64,000 nt of DNA from Shewanella acanthi (GCF_019457475.1 NZ_CP080413.1:3410001-3474000); one strand, 5' to 3'; numbered from the stretch's first letter, positions 1 through 9,956 are shown. Notes: generated from the letters alone by a model not told the origin. Made by a program: numbers and translations.

Positions 1-443
1 GTTTGCACCTCGTCGGCATCCACCTTGATATCCGGCATATCGATTAGGCTATCTACCGCATCGGTGGCAATATTTTCTGTCAGTTTCCAATATCCCTGAA
101 CCAACTTCTTATAGGGTTGAGGTAATTCATCCAAGCGCTCTCTTAAATAGAAAGTAAACGCATAGCGGTAGATGTTCACTTGACCTAAACGGATCAAGGC
201 ATCCTTCAAAGAACGTGATTTGGGATTCACCACACCAGAGGCTTGCGCCGAGTTGCTACGCATCAGCATGTGAGCAGCAAGAGCCGGATCGCTCGATACG
301 ATATCGATAACATTACGAATATCGCCCTCCGCGAGGATCGCCTTTTTGAGTGGAATTAAGATCCCACGGCGACCAATCACTTGCTCTTCATTCGCAATGA
401 TGGCTCTCACTTGAGTAAAAACCTGTTGCTCAAGATCTGTCAT
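1..443 (-). CDS. HDOD-domain signalling protein (3' part cut by window edge)
   Basis: The reading frame starts at ATG 441-443 and stays open to the window edge, giving the first 147 residues (MTDLEQQVFTQVRAIIANEE...). The stretch VIDIVSSDPALAAHMLMRSN followed by SLKDALIRLGQVNIYRYAF is typical of HDOD domains, which are HD-like domains without full catalytic residues found in bacterial signalling proteins. What signal or partner it serves cannot be read from this fragment. The family call is fairly safe; the role is unknown. Confidence 0.75.
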   Translation of the reverse strand, partial: MTDLEQQVFTQVRAIIANEEQVIGRRGILIPLKKAILAEGDIRNVIDIVSSDPALAAHMLMRSNSAQASGVVNPKSRSLKDALIRLGQVNIYRYAFTFYLRERLDELPQPYKKLVQGYWKLTENIATDAVDSLIDMPDIKVDADEVQ

Positions 444-775
444 AAGACGCTTTATACCTATTAATTAGCATTAAGATAATTCGATTTGCGCTCACATCAT
501 ACCCAATCTGCAAAGAATTTCAGCCCTCAGACAAAGATTAATTTAACCCTTTCAAGGGCAGTAAGGCGATTTAACCTCGATGGCCTTACCTTAGGCACGT
601 ATCCAGCAACCCAATTTGAGTACAAAGGCGTGTGAGCAGTGGGCCGATACAGAGTGAACTATAGCACTAGCAATCACTTAGCCCATAAACACTATAGGGT
701 TAAGTGATACAGAATTCATCCCCTAAAAAGCGATTTATGCGACAGTTTGAAGAGATTTTTTCAAGGGGATAAAAA
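444..775. other. Intergenic region, HDOD gene to btuB-like gene
   Basis: No gene is seen here. The first part is the upstream region of the HDOD gene on the minus strand. The end nearest 776 runs into the terminator of the receptor gene. I see no repeat or RNA structure that I can name. Confidence 0.5.
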
Positions 776-801
776 TTAGCCACTCAATGATGAGTGGCTA
801 A
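776..801 (-). terminator. Intrinsic terminator of the btuB-like gene
   Basis: A perfect 11-bp inverted repeat (TTAGCCACTCA / TGAGTGGCTAA) encloses a 4-base loop. On the minus strand it is followed by a T-rich run, just beyond the stop codon of the receptor gene. Confidence 0.85.
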
Positions 802-816
802 TCGATGGTGCAGATT

Positions 817-2778
817 TTAGAAGCGATAACCGAGTGTCAGACGCACATCGCGGCCACGGCCAGAGTAATAGCTGTCTCCCCAATCGCCACCAAAGTAACC
901 TGAGCTAACATAGTCCTTATCCAGCAAGTTATCGACTCTCAAACTCGCCTGCCAAGCATCACGCTGATAATTAACGGCGGCATTTGCAAGCACATAACCA
1001 CCGAGTTTTTGCCCCTCATTGGCATTATCACCCTCGATAAAACGCTCACCGGTATACACTGCCTCGGTAAACAGTTGGAAATGCTCAGCAAAATCAAGGC
1101 TCAAATAGCCACGACCAGAATGCTCCGCCACCCAAGAAAGCTTGTTGCCATCGTTAAGCCCAGCGGTAAATTCGGCATCCACATAGTGGTATTCGAGTCC
1201 GACTAACCAAGCGTTAGCAAGTTGCCAATCCCAATCCACACTCGCACCGTAACGGCGAGATGCATCGGCATTCACATTAGCCCCAAGGAACGTCCCCCCC
1301 GTGGGTGTATTGGCACTCGGATCGAAGACAATTTCATCCTTAAGATCCAATTGATACAAACTCAGCTTTAGGGTTTGGCTTTGACCAATCCAATCCCAAC
1401 CCGCTTCATAGGATTCACCTGTCTGGGGTTTAAGTCCATAGACATCGCTTGGGGTATAGGCCTGTTCATCTACTTTGGCAAAGCGGAAATTTTGATCGTA
1501 ACGAATATAGAATCGCTGCTCGGCGTTAGGACGATAGTTAAGGCCAAATTCTAGGGCGCTGGCATCTTCATCTAAATCGATACCATTAGGATAAGCCGCG
1601 CCATCGACAAGCTCATCACTCACTTCAGCGTAACGTCCGCCCACCACGTAATTGAGTGTTTGGCTAAGCGGCACTGTCGCCTGTAGATAGACACTTTGTA
1701 GCCGCTGTTCATTACTACGCGCCGAGCTGTGAAATTCCGCCTTGCCACGACTGATATCAAGGCCAGTCACCAGATTAAGCTCGCCCTGACGCGTGGTGTA
1801 ATGACCTACGGCTTTTGGGCTAAACATCAGTAATGAACGGGTGTTACGGCTGTTTGTTCCCCAGTTTAGGGAAGTGACTAAGGTGTCGCTGTAATCCACA
1901 TCGGCCTGCAGCGACCAATGTTGGTTGAGCTGATGCTGGTATGCCGAGCGCAGCGCCGTGGTCATCTGGTGCACGTACTCGCTGCTATTCCATGAAAAAC
2001 GTGGGTCTTGCTTAAATTCATCCTCGGTTAAAGAACCTGGATTCTCACGGTCATCGTCGTAATAACTGCTCTCGACCATAAACATATCAGTTGCGGTTTT
2101 ATATTGAATGCGGCCTAGGATAGAACCGGTTTCGTTAGCATTATGATCGCGGTAGTTATCGCCCTGATTGTAATTAGCGCTGAGATAGTAATGCCAGTTG
2201 TCATTAATTGCGCCAGAGATATCGCCGCGGCCTTCATAGGTATTAAAGCTGCCGCCCGATAACTGCACACTGCCAGCCGTATTTTCAGGGGACCTAGTGA
2301 CAATATTAATCACCCCGCCCACCGCTTGGTCGCCGTAGAGCACGCCGGCGCTGCCGGATAATATTTCAATACGTTCGATAAGATTGAGTGGAATCGCATT
2401 CAGACTCGGGGCCGCAATATCGATATTATTCAGGCGGCGACCATCGAGTAAAATCAGCGTGTTATTCACCGCCGTACTGGCACTAAAACCGCGCATAGCA
2501 TAGCTGGTGCCGACGTTGTTATCCGAAACTTGAATCCCGCTCTGGCCACGAAGCACTTCGGTAAGACTCGTCGCGCCGCTCATTTCAATGTCAGCCGAGT
2601 CGATGACATTCACATTGGCGGCAATGTTCAATGGCAGCGTGTCGGCGCGGCCAATAACGACTAAATGTTCGTCGATTTTTGAAGCTTCGAGCTCGTCGGC
2701 AAGGGCTTGGGGTGCACTTAATGCCAGAGTGGAAAGACTGCCAAGAAGCAGCGCGATTTTAGTTGGTTTGGTTCCCAT
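817..2778 (-). CDS. btuB: TonB-dependent vitamin B12 receptor, BtuB-like
   Basis: This 653-residue outer-membrane receptor should import cobalamin using TonB energy. It has a signal peptide (residues 1-27, ending ALA-DELEA), a plug domain at about 45-160 with the usual motifs (GIQVSDNNVGTSYAMRGFSA, RIEILSGSAGVLYGDQAVGG, INIVTRSP), and a C-terminal beta-barrel ending in an aromatic residue (LTLGYRF). It is slightly longer than E. coli BtuB (about 614). The plug alone does not fix the substrate. The B12 assignment comes from the cobalamin riboswitch directly upstream, which would repress it when B12 is plentiful. It is a single gene with its own terminator. Confidence 0.85.
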   Translation of the reverse strand: MGTKPTKIALLLGSLSTLALSAPQALADELEASKIDEHLVVIGRADTLPLNIAANVNVIDSADIEMSGATSLTEVLRGQSGIQVSDNNVGTSYAMRGFSASTAVNNTLILLDGRRLNNIDIAAPSLNAIPLNLIERIEILSGSAGVLYGDQAVGGVINIVTRSPENTAGSVQLSGGSFNTYEGRGDISGAINDNWHYYLSANYNQGDNYRDHNANETGSILGRIQYKTATDMFMVESSYYDDDRENPGSLTEDEFKQDPRFSWNSSEYVHQMTTALRSAYQHQLNQHWSLQADVDYSDTLVTSLNWGTNSRNTRSLLMFSPKAVGHYTTRQGELNLVTGLDISRGKAEFHSSARSNEQRLQSVYLQATVPLSQTLNYVVGGRYAEVSDELVDGAAYPNGIDLDEDASALEFGLNYRPNAEQRFYIRYDQNFRFAKVDEQAYTPSDVYGLKPQTGESYEAGWDWIGQSQTLKLSLYQLDLKDEIVFDPSANTPTGGTFLGANVNADASRRYGASVDWDWQLANAWLVGLEYHYVDAEFTAGLNDGNKLSWVAEHSGRGYLSLDFAEHFQLFTEAVYTGERFIEGDNANEGQKLGGYVLANAAVNYQRDAWQASLRVDNLLDKDYVSSGYFGGDWGDSYYSGRGRDVRLTLGYRF

Positions 2779-2894
2779 TTTACCTTTAACTCCTGCAAGG
2801 AAAACGGGGCATTAACGCCACGATATTGAATTATCAGTCTCAATAAACTGATTTATCGCGTTTTGAGATCTGCCCACCGAAATCTCAAAAACAC

Positions 2895-3095
2895 CTTTAG
2901 GGCCGGTCTCCGGACTTTGGCTATATCGACGCTTACGCTTCGATGCAAGACTCACCTTTTTTACATTCACATCGCAGCGCCGTCATTGGCACCACTCTGA
3001 AAGCGGCAGTCTCTCACCATTTACCGTTGCGGGGGCAGTGCCAGACTTTCACTGGCTTCCCGATTATCTTACGTCTTAACGTAAGCACCACAGAA
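2895..3095 (-). promoter_or_regulatory. Cobalamin (B12) riboswitch
   Basis: Read on the minus strand, the leader holds the conserved elements in order. A GGGAAGCCAGUG segment comes first, then the CUGCCCCCGCAACGGUAA core, and finally the B12 box AGUCCGGAGACCGGCCCU at 2899-2916. It lies about 120 bases before the receptor start codon, as expected for a riboswitch controlling a B12 transporter. The outer boundaries are approximate. An 82-codon open frame over 3014-3262 is only a shadow of this RNA. Confidence 0.92.
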
Positions 3096-3306
3096 GGTTG
3101 ACGAACATAACACAGGCGCATACCAGAATTAGCTGCGAAAAAACCTGTGATTTGGCCTATATCATAGCACCAAAGTCGCGCATTATAGACGTCTATATGG
3201 ATAAATGTCCACGAATGCAGACAAGTTAAGTGTTTTTGAGCCAAATTGGATAATGAAAACACTCAGTAAAAGATGAGCTAAACAATAATGCCCTATAAAA
3301 ACTAAC

Positions 3307-3335
3307 AAAAAAGCAGCTACTCAAGCTGCTTTTTT
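3307..3335. terminator. Intrinsic terminator after the DUF3622 gene
   Basis: The hairpin AGCAGCT-(5 nt)-AGCTGCT is flanked by A-runs on one side and T-runs on the other, so it can work in both directions. It lies just beyond the 3' end of the small DUF3622 gene on the minus strand. Confidence 0.8.
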
Positions 3336-3370
3336 GTGGAGCCAAAGGTGGAGATCACCTGGCTATAGAC

Positions 3371-3679
3371 TTATTCTTCGTCGAATTCGTCATCTTCATC
3401 GTCAAAATCGTCGCCATCGGTCGCAGCTTCTGCCGCCAATGCCGCTGCTAATTTTGCTTTAGCTTGCTTCTCGTCGCGACGCTTGTTGCGCTCGGCTAAA
3501 GTGCTAACAAACACTTGAAGCTCGGTTTGACCCCAAGCTTGTGCTTCTGCCTCGGTCGCAAAACCATCATGGCTCTTAGACACGACAGTTTTAGTCGATG
3601 TCATACGACGGGTGATTTCAGTCTTCCAACCGGTTTCAGTTTGGGTTACGCGAAAATCGTACTTTTTACCCTTGCTCAT
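3371..3679 (-). CDS. DUF3622 domain protein
   Basis: This is a 102-residue protein. The N-terminal half (KYDFRVTQTETGWKTEITRR) looks like DUF3622, a small family of unknown function that I know from marine gammaproteobacteria. It continues through a Lys/Ala-rich helix (about 65-88) into a very acidic tail made mostly of Asp and Glu. It is probably cytosolic and stands alone between two terminators. No function can be assigned. Confidence 0.75.
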   Translation of the reverse strand: MSKGKKYDFRVTQTETGWKTEITRRMTSTKTVVSKSHDGFATEAEAQAWGQTELQVFVSTLAERNKRRDEKQAKAKLAAALAAEAATDGDDFDDEDDEFDEE

Positions 3680-3965
3680 TCTGCTCTATTTCCTAAATGA
3701 TGCTTACCACGTTTGTCTTATCAAGCGGTACAAGCGCTCATCATAAAACAAAAGGAGCGCAGTTTACTTGATTTCGGCGAAGAAAGAGAGATTGCGAGAA
3801 AAAATTCCTCGCAAAATCGGCTCTGCTACAAGTTTATGCCAACTGAAGACTTTGTCCTGAATTAAATTGGGTTATTTGTAATGAATGCCATATCGCACAT
3901 AAAGTGGCATAGGACCTAACGAAATAAGCTAAACAAAGAAATGACTTAGATAAAATGGGCAATAA

Positions 3966-4003
3966 AAATGCCTGCCAAGCGCGGTACACTCAGGCAGGCA
4001 TTT
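3966..4003 (-). terminator. Intrinsic terminator after the phosphoribosyltransferase gene
   Basis: An 11-bp perfect stem (AAATGCCTGCC / GGCAGGCATTT) encloses 16 bases. On the minus strand it is followed by a short T-run, and it sits 26 bases beyond the phosphoribosyltransferase stop codon. Confidence 0.75.
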
Positions 4004-4028
4004 ACGCAACTTCATTAATCCCTTGGGA

Positions 4029-4595
4029 TTACTTAAACAGGTGCTGAATGTTCTTCAGATCGCCTTTGCCCTCGGCAATTTCCTCAGGCGTCAAACCAGT
4101 CACTTCGTGTGGGAACACCAACCAATCCTCAGAGGCATGGATATAGTAATCGGGTTTTAACGGCACCGCAGTGTTCTTTGGCTTGTAATATGGGCAAGCG
4201 ATACGGATATCATGTGGCATGTTTAAGCGCATCAGCTGGCTTAATTTTTCTTTCAATGCATGGATGCTACGTCCCGAATCGAACACGTCGTCGACGATCA
4301 GCAAGCTGTCACTGGCGTTAGCATTTTCAATGATATAGTGCAGACCGTGCACTTTGATTTCTTTGCTTTGCTTGTCGGTACCTATGCCGTAATAGGAAGA
4401 AGTACGTACTGCGATATGGTCGGTTTCGACTTTCTTGAAGTCGAAGAATTCTTGAACCGCGATACCGATTGGAGCGCCGCCACGCCAAATACCTACGATG
4501 AATTGTGGACGAAAGCCACTTTCATAAACCTGCGAAGCCAATAAAAATGAATCTTCGAGCAGTTGTTGCGCGGTAATAAAATACTTTTCTGACAT
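4029..4595 (-). CDS. Phosphoribosyltransferase, purine-type
   Basis: This 188-residue enzyme has the type I phosphoribosyltransferase fold. The PRPP-binding loop is clear (SLLIVDDVFDSGRSIHAL, about residues 97-114), and so is the first loop (FIVGIWRGGAPIG, about 33-45). Such enzymes attach ribose-5-phosphate from PRPP to a free purine base in salvage. The overall form is closest to hypoxanthine or xanthine-guanine phosphoribosyltransferases, but the exact base cannot be read off. It is a monocistronic gene. Confidence 0.8.
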   Translation of the reverse strand: MSEKYFITAQQLLEDSFLLASQVYESGFRPQFIVGIWRGGAPIGIAVQEFFDFKKVETDHIAVRTSSYYGIGTDKQSKEIKVHGLHYIIENANASDSLLIVDDVFDSGRSIHALKEKLSQLMRLNMPHDIRIACPYYKPKNTAVPLKPDYYIHASEDWLVFPHEVTGLTPEEIAEGKGDLKNIQHLFK

Positions 4596-4841
4596 GACAC
4601 CGTCCCCATCTTATTTAGTTATGTTAGGCAGTAAAGCGATGCTTTGACCTAGTAAGGTATGTTCGGCGTCCAAAACACGAGAACAGCATTCCCCTAACAA
4701 AGTCCTAACAGGCGCAGGAGTGAGGTAGCCGCCGAATTTTGGGAGCGCATTCTATACCAAAAAAAAGCTGCTTGCTGCAGTAATAGCGCAATTCTTCAGT
4801 TCTTTGTTCAGAATATTTTGCATATTTAGGACGAAACTAAC

Positions 4842-4864
4842 AAAAAGGCCACCTTAGGTGGCCT
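4842..4864. terminator. Intrinsic terminator of the MATE exporter gene
   Basis: A 9-bp GC-rich stem (AGGCCACCT / AGGTGGCCT) is followed by TTTTTG on the minus strand. It lies 60 bases past the exporter's stop codon. Confidence 0.85.
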
Positions 4865-4923
4865 GATGGCACATTCCAGTATAGAACTTTCGGCGAAACG
4901 GTACACAGTGTTTGGTAAAAGGC

Positions 4924-6294
4924 TTACGCCATTTCAAGCTTAGGCGCCGTTGGAATGCGAGTGAAACGTTGCCAACTGCCAGAGCGCCAGCGACGCACCA
5001 TAATCAGTCCTCGTATCCATTCATCGGCAGCCACGGCAAGCCAGGCAGCCAATACCCCGTAGCCCAAATGCAAACCAAACAGCCAAGCAGAAAGTACCCC
5101 TATCCCCCACATACTGAATAAGCCAACTCGTACAGGGAAGGCAACATCACCAGCCCCCTTAAGAGCAGAAATAATAACAAGGTTGAATACACGGCCAGTT
5201 TCTAAGGCGATAGAACCTAGCAGTAACAAAGCCGTTAACTTAATCACTTCGTCATTTTCACTCAGCCAACCAACGATAGTGAACCGCTGCCAATAGAAGG
5301 CTAAAACGATGGCAAGCGAGGCCGCAAAGCCGACCATGCAGTATTTTTGTACTCGCACAGTAATTTCTTCAAACCACTGTTTTCCAATGTAATAACCGGT
5401 CTGTATTTGCGATGCCTGACCTAGGGCCACCGCAAAACAGTAAATAAAGCGACTGATGTTCAGACCATAGGTGTAAGCGGTTAGCGACAGCGTGCCCATC
5501 TGGCTTATAAAATAAATAATGGTCATTTGCGCCATGTTGTATGACAGCATTTCGCCTGCGTTGAGTAGCCCTAGGCGCAGCACGCTCCAGTAGGTCTCGC
5601 GGGGTAATGACTTTAATCTTTGCATCGGTAATGCAATACGTTTTTGCTTAATCACAACAAGCATGATTAGCGCACCGATCATCTGGCTAGTCACGGTAGA
5701 AATTGCCACACCAGTGACGCCGTAAATGGGTAATCCAAAGGGAGAATAGAGGGCAATATAGTTACCCAATACGTTGATAAGTCCAGTACTTAGAGTAACG
5801 AACATGGCAGAACGAGTATAACCGTAGCTACGCAGAATTGCGGCAAAGGCAATGTTCATTACCAAACCAACGCTTAAGCTGCCGCAAATCCACAGATAAT
5901 CGTTAGCAAAACCGGCAACCTCATCCTCTAAGGTAAATAACCCAATAATACCATGGGCACCAAAGTACATGGCCGTGCCCATCATGGCTGCTAAGCCCAA
6001 GCTTAGGGCAACACTGGCAACCCCAATATCCGTCGCCTGCAGCGTCTTACCCGCCCCGTTGTTCTGGCTGATGAGAATACTGGCGCCCGTGCTCACCATC
6101 ATCGACATCACCATCATAAAGAACATCAGCTGAGTCGTGAGGCCTACGGCAGCTACCGCCTTATCGGAGAAATGACTCAGCATCAAAATATCGCTGATGC
6201 CGAGCAGCGATTGTAGCAAGGTCTCGATAAATATCGGCCAAGTGAGGGCAAAGATACCCATACGTTGCTGCATAGTTTTAGGGGGTTTGGCCAC
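4924..6294 (-). CDS. MATE family multidrug/cation antiporter
   Basis: This 456-residue inner-membrane protein has about 12 hydrophobic segments. The MATE signature is at the start (FALTWPIFIETLLQSLLGISDILMLSHFS), with a matching second-half repeat around residues 240-270. MATE proteins export drugs or metabolites using a sodium or proton gradient. It starts at a GTG with an AGGA ribosome site 9 bases upstream. The protein is slightly short of the usual 450-480 but looks complete. The substrate is unknown. Confidence 0.88.
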   Translation of the reverse strand: MAKPPKTMQQRMGIFALTWPIFIETLLQSLLGISDILMLSHFSDKAVAAVGLTTQLMFFMMVMSMMVSTGASILISQNNGAGKTLQATDIGVASVALSLGLAAMMGTAMYFGAHGIIGLFTLEDEVAGFANDYLWICGSLSVGLVMNIAFAAILRSYGYTRSAMFVTLSTGLINVLGNYIALYSPFGLPIYGVTGVAISTVTSQMIGALIMLVVIKQKRIALPMQRLKSLPRETYWSVLRLGLLNAGEMLSYNMAQMTIIYFISQMGTLSLTAYTYGLNISRFIYCFAVALGQASQIQTGYYIGKQWFEEITVRVQKYCMVGFAASLAIVLAFYWQRFTIVGWLSENDEVIKLTALLLLGSIALETGRVFNLVIISALKGAGDVAFPVRVGLFSMWGIGVLSAWLFGLHLGYGVLAAWLAVAADEWIRGLIMVRRWRSGSWQRFTRIPTAPKLEMA

Positions 6295-6712
6295 GTTTTA
6301 TTCCTACTGCAGGAAGACGACATAACGCCGATAATCGACCCTCGCTATCAAAGCATCGGTTTGCTATCGACGACAACTTGAAATAAAAGAACAAAAAACC
6401 TAGAAATCTCACTAAAAACTGATTTTTTGGTAATTTAATTACATTTTAAGCTATTGCTTAATCTCTCGCTAGTCCCAAATATCATTTGCAACCGTATTCA
6501 TTCCCCAATAAGACATGCATTGACTGCTGCTCAGTTCAATTCACACAGGTTCACTTGAGTTGCCAAAACGCATCGGATAACCACAATCTCACCCAAATTA
6601 GGGATTGTTGCCCCAAGCAAAAACGGTTAAATTTTAAACGTAGCGCCTTTGTCCCCTAAGCGATGTCCCTCAGAGGATGAGCACTGTGAAGCTGTAATAG
6701 GGAGATTAACAG
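6295..6712. other. Divergent intergenic region
   Basis: This region lies between the MATE gene (minus) and the diguanylate cyclase gene (plus), so it must hold promoters for both. It is AT-rich. I see no recognisable operator, RNA or repeat in it. Confidence 0.5.
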
Positions 6713-7621
6713 ATGATTCAAATCCAGCAGCTGGCCTTAATACTCGATGCCCTACCCGATCCCGCTTTTATTATTTCGAAAAGTGGTCAATACCTTGCCG
6801 TATTTGGCGGAAAAGACGGCCGTTACTACCATGATGGCAGCAGTTTAGTGGGCCTAAAATTGACCGAAGTGCTCAATTCCGATAAGGCCGAATACTTTCA
6901 AAGTCTTATCGACCAAGCGCTCGCGAGCCGCAGCCTGATTATCGAAGAGTACGAACTCTGCATTAAGGATGTAAAAGGGATACCAGAAGCAGGCCCTTCA
7001 CAGCCCATTTGGTTCGAAGGGCGCATTCAGGCACTGGATTTTCTGGTTGAAGGTGAACCCGTGGTACTTTGGGTCGCGAGCAATATTTCACAGCGCCACG
7101 AACTTGAAATTCAACTTAGGCAACTAAGCGATACCGATCAACTCACAGGACTCTTTAACCGCCGTCGCCTAGTGCAGGACTTAAGCGCCTTATTTGATAA
7201 TTTTAGCTACCATAAGCTTCCCAGTTCGGTGCTGATCCTCGATCTCGACAATTTAAAGGCCGTCAATGACCAACTCGGTCACCATGTGGGTGACGAGATA
7301 ATGCGTGCCATCGCTGACACCTGTAAACAGCAATTTAGAAAAACTGACAACGCCTACCGTTACGGTGGCGATGAGTTTGTGATTACCCTCGCCAGCGTTG
7401 AACAGCCTCAGGCTATCAGCTTTGCCGAGCATCTGCTGGGCTGTTTCTTTGAGGCACTGCAACAACACGCCATCAATGGCATCTATGCCACCGTCAGCAT
7501 CGGGGTCGCAAGCTTCGAAGCGGGGGATAAATCCTACGAGGACGCGCTTAGACGCGCAGATGCAGCGCTCTACCAAGCCAAGCGCAATGGTAAGAATCAA
7601 GTAATAGTCAAAACGGCTTGA
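6713..7621 (+). CDS. PAS-GGDEF diguanylate cyclase
   Basis: This 302-residue protein makes the second messenger cyclic di-GMP from two GTP. An N-terminal PAS-like sensor spans about residues 5-125. The GGDEF domain (about 140-300) opens with DQLTGLFNRRRL and carries the intact active site RYGGDEFVI. The inhibitory I-site RKTD lies exactly five residues before GGDEF, so product feedback is expected. No transmembrane segment or EAL domain is present, so it should be cytosolic and synthetic only. ATG with GGGAG 8 bases upstream supports this start. Confidence 0.93.
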   Translation: MIQIQQLALILDALPDPAFIISKSGQYLAVFGGKDGRYYHDGSSLVGLKLTEVLNSDKAEYFQSLIDQALASRSLIIEEYELCIKDVKGIPEAGPSQPIWFEGRIQALDFLVEGEPVVLWVASNISQRHELEIQLRQLSDTDQLTGLFNRRRLVQDLSALFDNFSYHKLPSSVLILDLDNLKAVNDQLGHHVGDEIMRAIADTCKQQFRKTDNAYRYGGDEFVITLASVEQPQAISFAEHLLGCFFEALQQHAINGIYATVSIGVASFEAGDKSYEDALRRADAALYQAKRNGKNQVIVKTA

Positions 7622-7702
7622 TGATGGCCTAAATCGCACTAAAAACGCTTTAGAAATAATGCGTCTTTGAAAAAACCTTCAAAAAGCATCATTGATCCAA
7701 TA

Positions 7703-7738
7703 AAAAAGCGAACCCTGCACGCTGCCAAGGTTCGCTTT
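7703..7738. terminator. Bidirectional terminator between the GGDEF and ycaO genes
   Basis: The stem AAAGCGAACC / GGTTCGCTTT encloses 14 bases, with A-runs before and T after. It serves the two convergent genes on either side. Confidence 0.8.
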
Positions 7739-7769
7739 ATCATCAACTTTTAATTCAACGGCTTAAGGA

Positions 7770-9956
7770 TTACAGACCCGCTTTGGCCTTACGGGCCGAG
7801 TGTAACTTCTTATAGCTTTCGATCAGACGCAGGTGCGGCTCGATACCTTCAAGCTGCATGCTGGTCTTAGTCAGGCCGCTAAAGCGCACTTTACCATTGA
7901 CGCTGCCAACGACTTCGGTCATGACCTCTTCGCCGAACATGCGGGTGAAATTATGGATAAAGTCTTCAAGTTCAAGGTCTTCATCCAAGGTGACTTCGAG
8001 CACAGCACTCATCGCCTGATAGAAGAGGTTACGTTTAACGGTATTGTCGTTAAATTGCAGGAACTCACCCACCAGCTCTAACGCTTCTTCATGCTCACCG
8101 AGCGCCAAATAAATCAGGATCTTAAGTTCGATAATCGTCAACTTACCCCAGACCGTGTTTTCATCAAATACGATGCCAATCAGGGTGCGAATGTCGGTGT
8201 AGTTATCGAGCTGACTTTCCTCTAACCGTGTCACAAGACCCGCAAGCTGCTTAGTGCTTAGGGAATGTAAGTTAAGGATATCTTCACGGTAATCTAGCGC
8301 CTTGTTGGTGTTGTCCCAAATCAGGTCTTCAACCGGGTAAACCTCTGAGTAATCAGGCACTAAAATACGGCAAGCCGAAGCACCTAACTCGGTAAATTCG
8401 GCTACATACACCTCTTTACCTAGGTCTTCTAGAATGCCGAACAGACGCTCAGATTCCTCGTCGTTAGTGCCGGAGAAGTCCCACTCGCAGAACTCGTAAT
8501 CATGCTTGCTGCTAAAGAAACGCCAAGAGATCACGCCAGTAGAGTCGATAAAGTGCTCGACGAAGTTTTCAGGCTCACTCACCGCCATGCTGTTAAAGGT
8601 CGGTTTTGGCACATCGTTTAAGCCTTCGAAGCTGCGCCCTTGGAGCAATTCGGTCAGACTGCGCTCTAATGCCACTTCAAAACTTGGGTGGGCACCGAAT
8701 GACGCAAATACGCCGCCGGTTTTCGGGTTCATTAGGGTCACGCACATCACAGGGAATTGACCGCCTAGTGAGGCATCTTTAACCACAACTGGGAAGCCCT
8801 GTTCTTCTAAGCCCTTAATGCCCGCAAGAATGCTGGGGTATTTTTCTAATACCGCCATTGGCACGTCCGGCAGCACGATTTCCTGCTCGATGATTTGACG
8901 TTTTACGGCGCGCTCGAAGATTTCAGATAAACACTGCACTTCGGCTTCCTGCAGGTTGTTACCCGCGCTCATGCCATTACTCAGGAACAGGTTTTCAATC
9001 AGGTTCGATGGGAAATACACTGTCTCGCCATCGGATTTACGCTGGTACGGAATCGCACAGATACCACGATCCGTGTTGCCCGAGTTAGTATCGATTAAGT
9101 GCGAGCCACACAGCTCCTCATCTGGATTGTAAATCTCGAGGCAGTAATCATCTAAAATGCCTTCGGGCAGCGCATCGTCAGCTTCGAGAGCAAACCACTT
9201 TTCATTCGGATAATGCACGAACTCGCTATTGGCGATCTCAACGCCAAAAAACTGGTCGTTGTAGAAGAAGTTATTGTTTAGACGCTCGATAAACTCGCCC
9301 AGCGCCGAACACAGTGCGCTCTCTTTGGTCGCGCCCTTACCATTGGTGAAACACATTGGCGATGCAGCGTCGCGAATGTGCAGTGACCAAACGTTAGGTA
9401 CGATATTGCGCCATGAGGAGATCTCAATCTTCATCCCCAAGTCCGCCAGCAAAGCCGTCATATTGGCAATGGTTTGCTCAAGCGGTAAATCTTTACCCAG
9501 AATATAGGTGCTACCTTCACCATCAGGTTGCCCCATCAGCATAGCGTTAGCATCGGCATCTAAGTTTTCAACGGTTTGCACCTTAAACTCAGGTCCCGTC
9601 TGCACCACTTTTTTCACTGTGCAGCGGTCAATCGAGCGCAGGATCCCTTCGCGGTCTTTCTCGGAAATATCCTCAGGCAGCTCGACATTGATCTGAAAAA
9701 TCTGGTTATAGCGATCTTCAGGGTCAACGATATTGTTTTGCGATAGGCGAATGTTCTCAGTGGGAATATCGCGGGATTTGCAATACACCTTCACAAAGTA
9801 GGCGGCGCACAGTGCCGATGACGCTAAGAAATAGTCGAAGGGGCTTGGCGCTGTGCCATCGCCCTTGTAACGGATAGGCTGATCGGCCGTTACCGTAAAG
9901 TCATCGAACTTGGCTTCGAGTCTAAGGTTATCGAGAAAATTAACTTTGATTTCCAT
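7770..9956 (-). CDS. ycaO: OsmC-YcaO fusion protein
   Basis: This protein of about 728 residues starts at ATG 9954-9956 (MEIKVNFLDNLRLEAKFDDF); an upstream in-frame ATG would add five residues. Residues 1-130 form an OsmC-like domain with a conserved Cys (SSALCAAYFVKVYC). Residues 160-560 form a YcaO domain with SALGEFIERLNN and VQCLSEIFERAVK, motifs matching the ATP- and Mg-binding glutamates of the family. A helical repeat region follows. E. coli YcaO has been linked to RimO-dependent beta-methylthiolation of ribosomal protein S12. No azoline biosynthesis partners lie nearby, so a role like YcaO's is more likely than peptide natural-product synthesis. Confidence 0.85.
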   Translation of the reverse strand: MEIKVNFLDNLRLEAKFDDFTVTADQPIRYKGDGTAPSPFDYFLASSALCAAYFVKVYCKSRDIPTENIRLSQNNIVDPEDRYNQIFQINVELPEDISEKDREGILRSIDRCTVKKVVQTGPEFKVQTVENLDADANAMLMGQPDGEGSTYILGKDLPLEQTIANMTALLADLGMKIEISSWRNIVPNVWSLHIRDAASPMCFTNGKGATKESALCSALGEFIERLNNNFFYNDQFFGVEIANSEFVHYPNEKWFALEADDALPEGILDDYCLEIYNPDEELCGSHLIDTNSGNTDRGICAIPYQRKSDGETVYFPSNLIENLFLSNGMSAGNNLQEAEVQCLSEIFERAVKRQIIEQEIVLPDVPMAVLEKYPSILAGIKGLEEQGFPVVVKDASLGGQFPVMCVTLMNPKTGGVFASFGAHPSFEVALERSLTELLQGRSFEGLNDVPKPTFNSMAVSEPENFVEHFIDSTGVISWRFFSSKHDYEFCEWDFSGTNDEESERLFGILEDLGKEVYVAEFTELGASACRILVPDYSEVYPVEDLIWDNTNKALDYREDILNLHSLSTKQLAGLVTRLEESQLDNYTDIRTLIGIVFDENTVWGKLTIIELKILIYLALGEHEEALELVGEFLQFNDNTVKRNLFYQAMSAVLEVTLDEDLELEDFIHNFTRMFGEEVMTEVVGSVNGKVRFSGLTKTSMQLEGIEPHLRLIESYKKLHSARKAKAGL

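Noticed and set aside
3014..3262. 82-codon frame upstream of the btuB-like gene
   Set aside because: It lies inside the cobalamin riboswitch and its promoter region.
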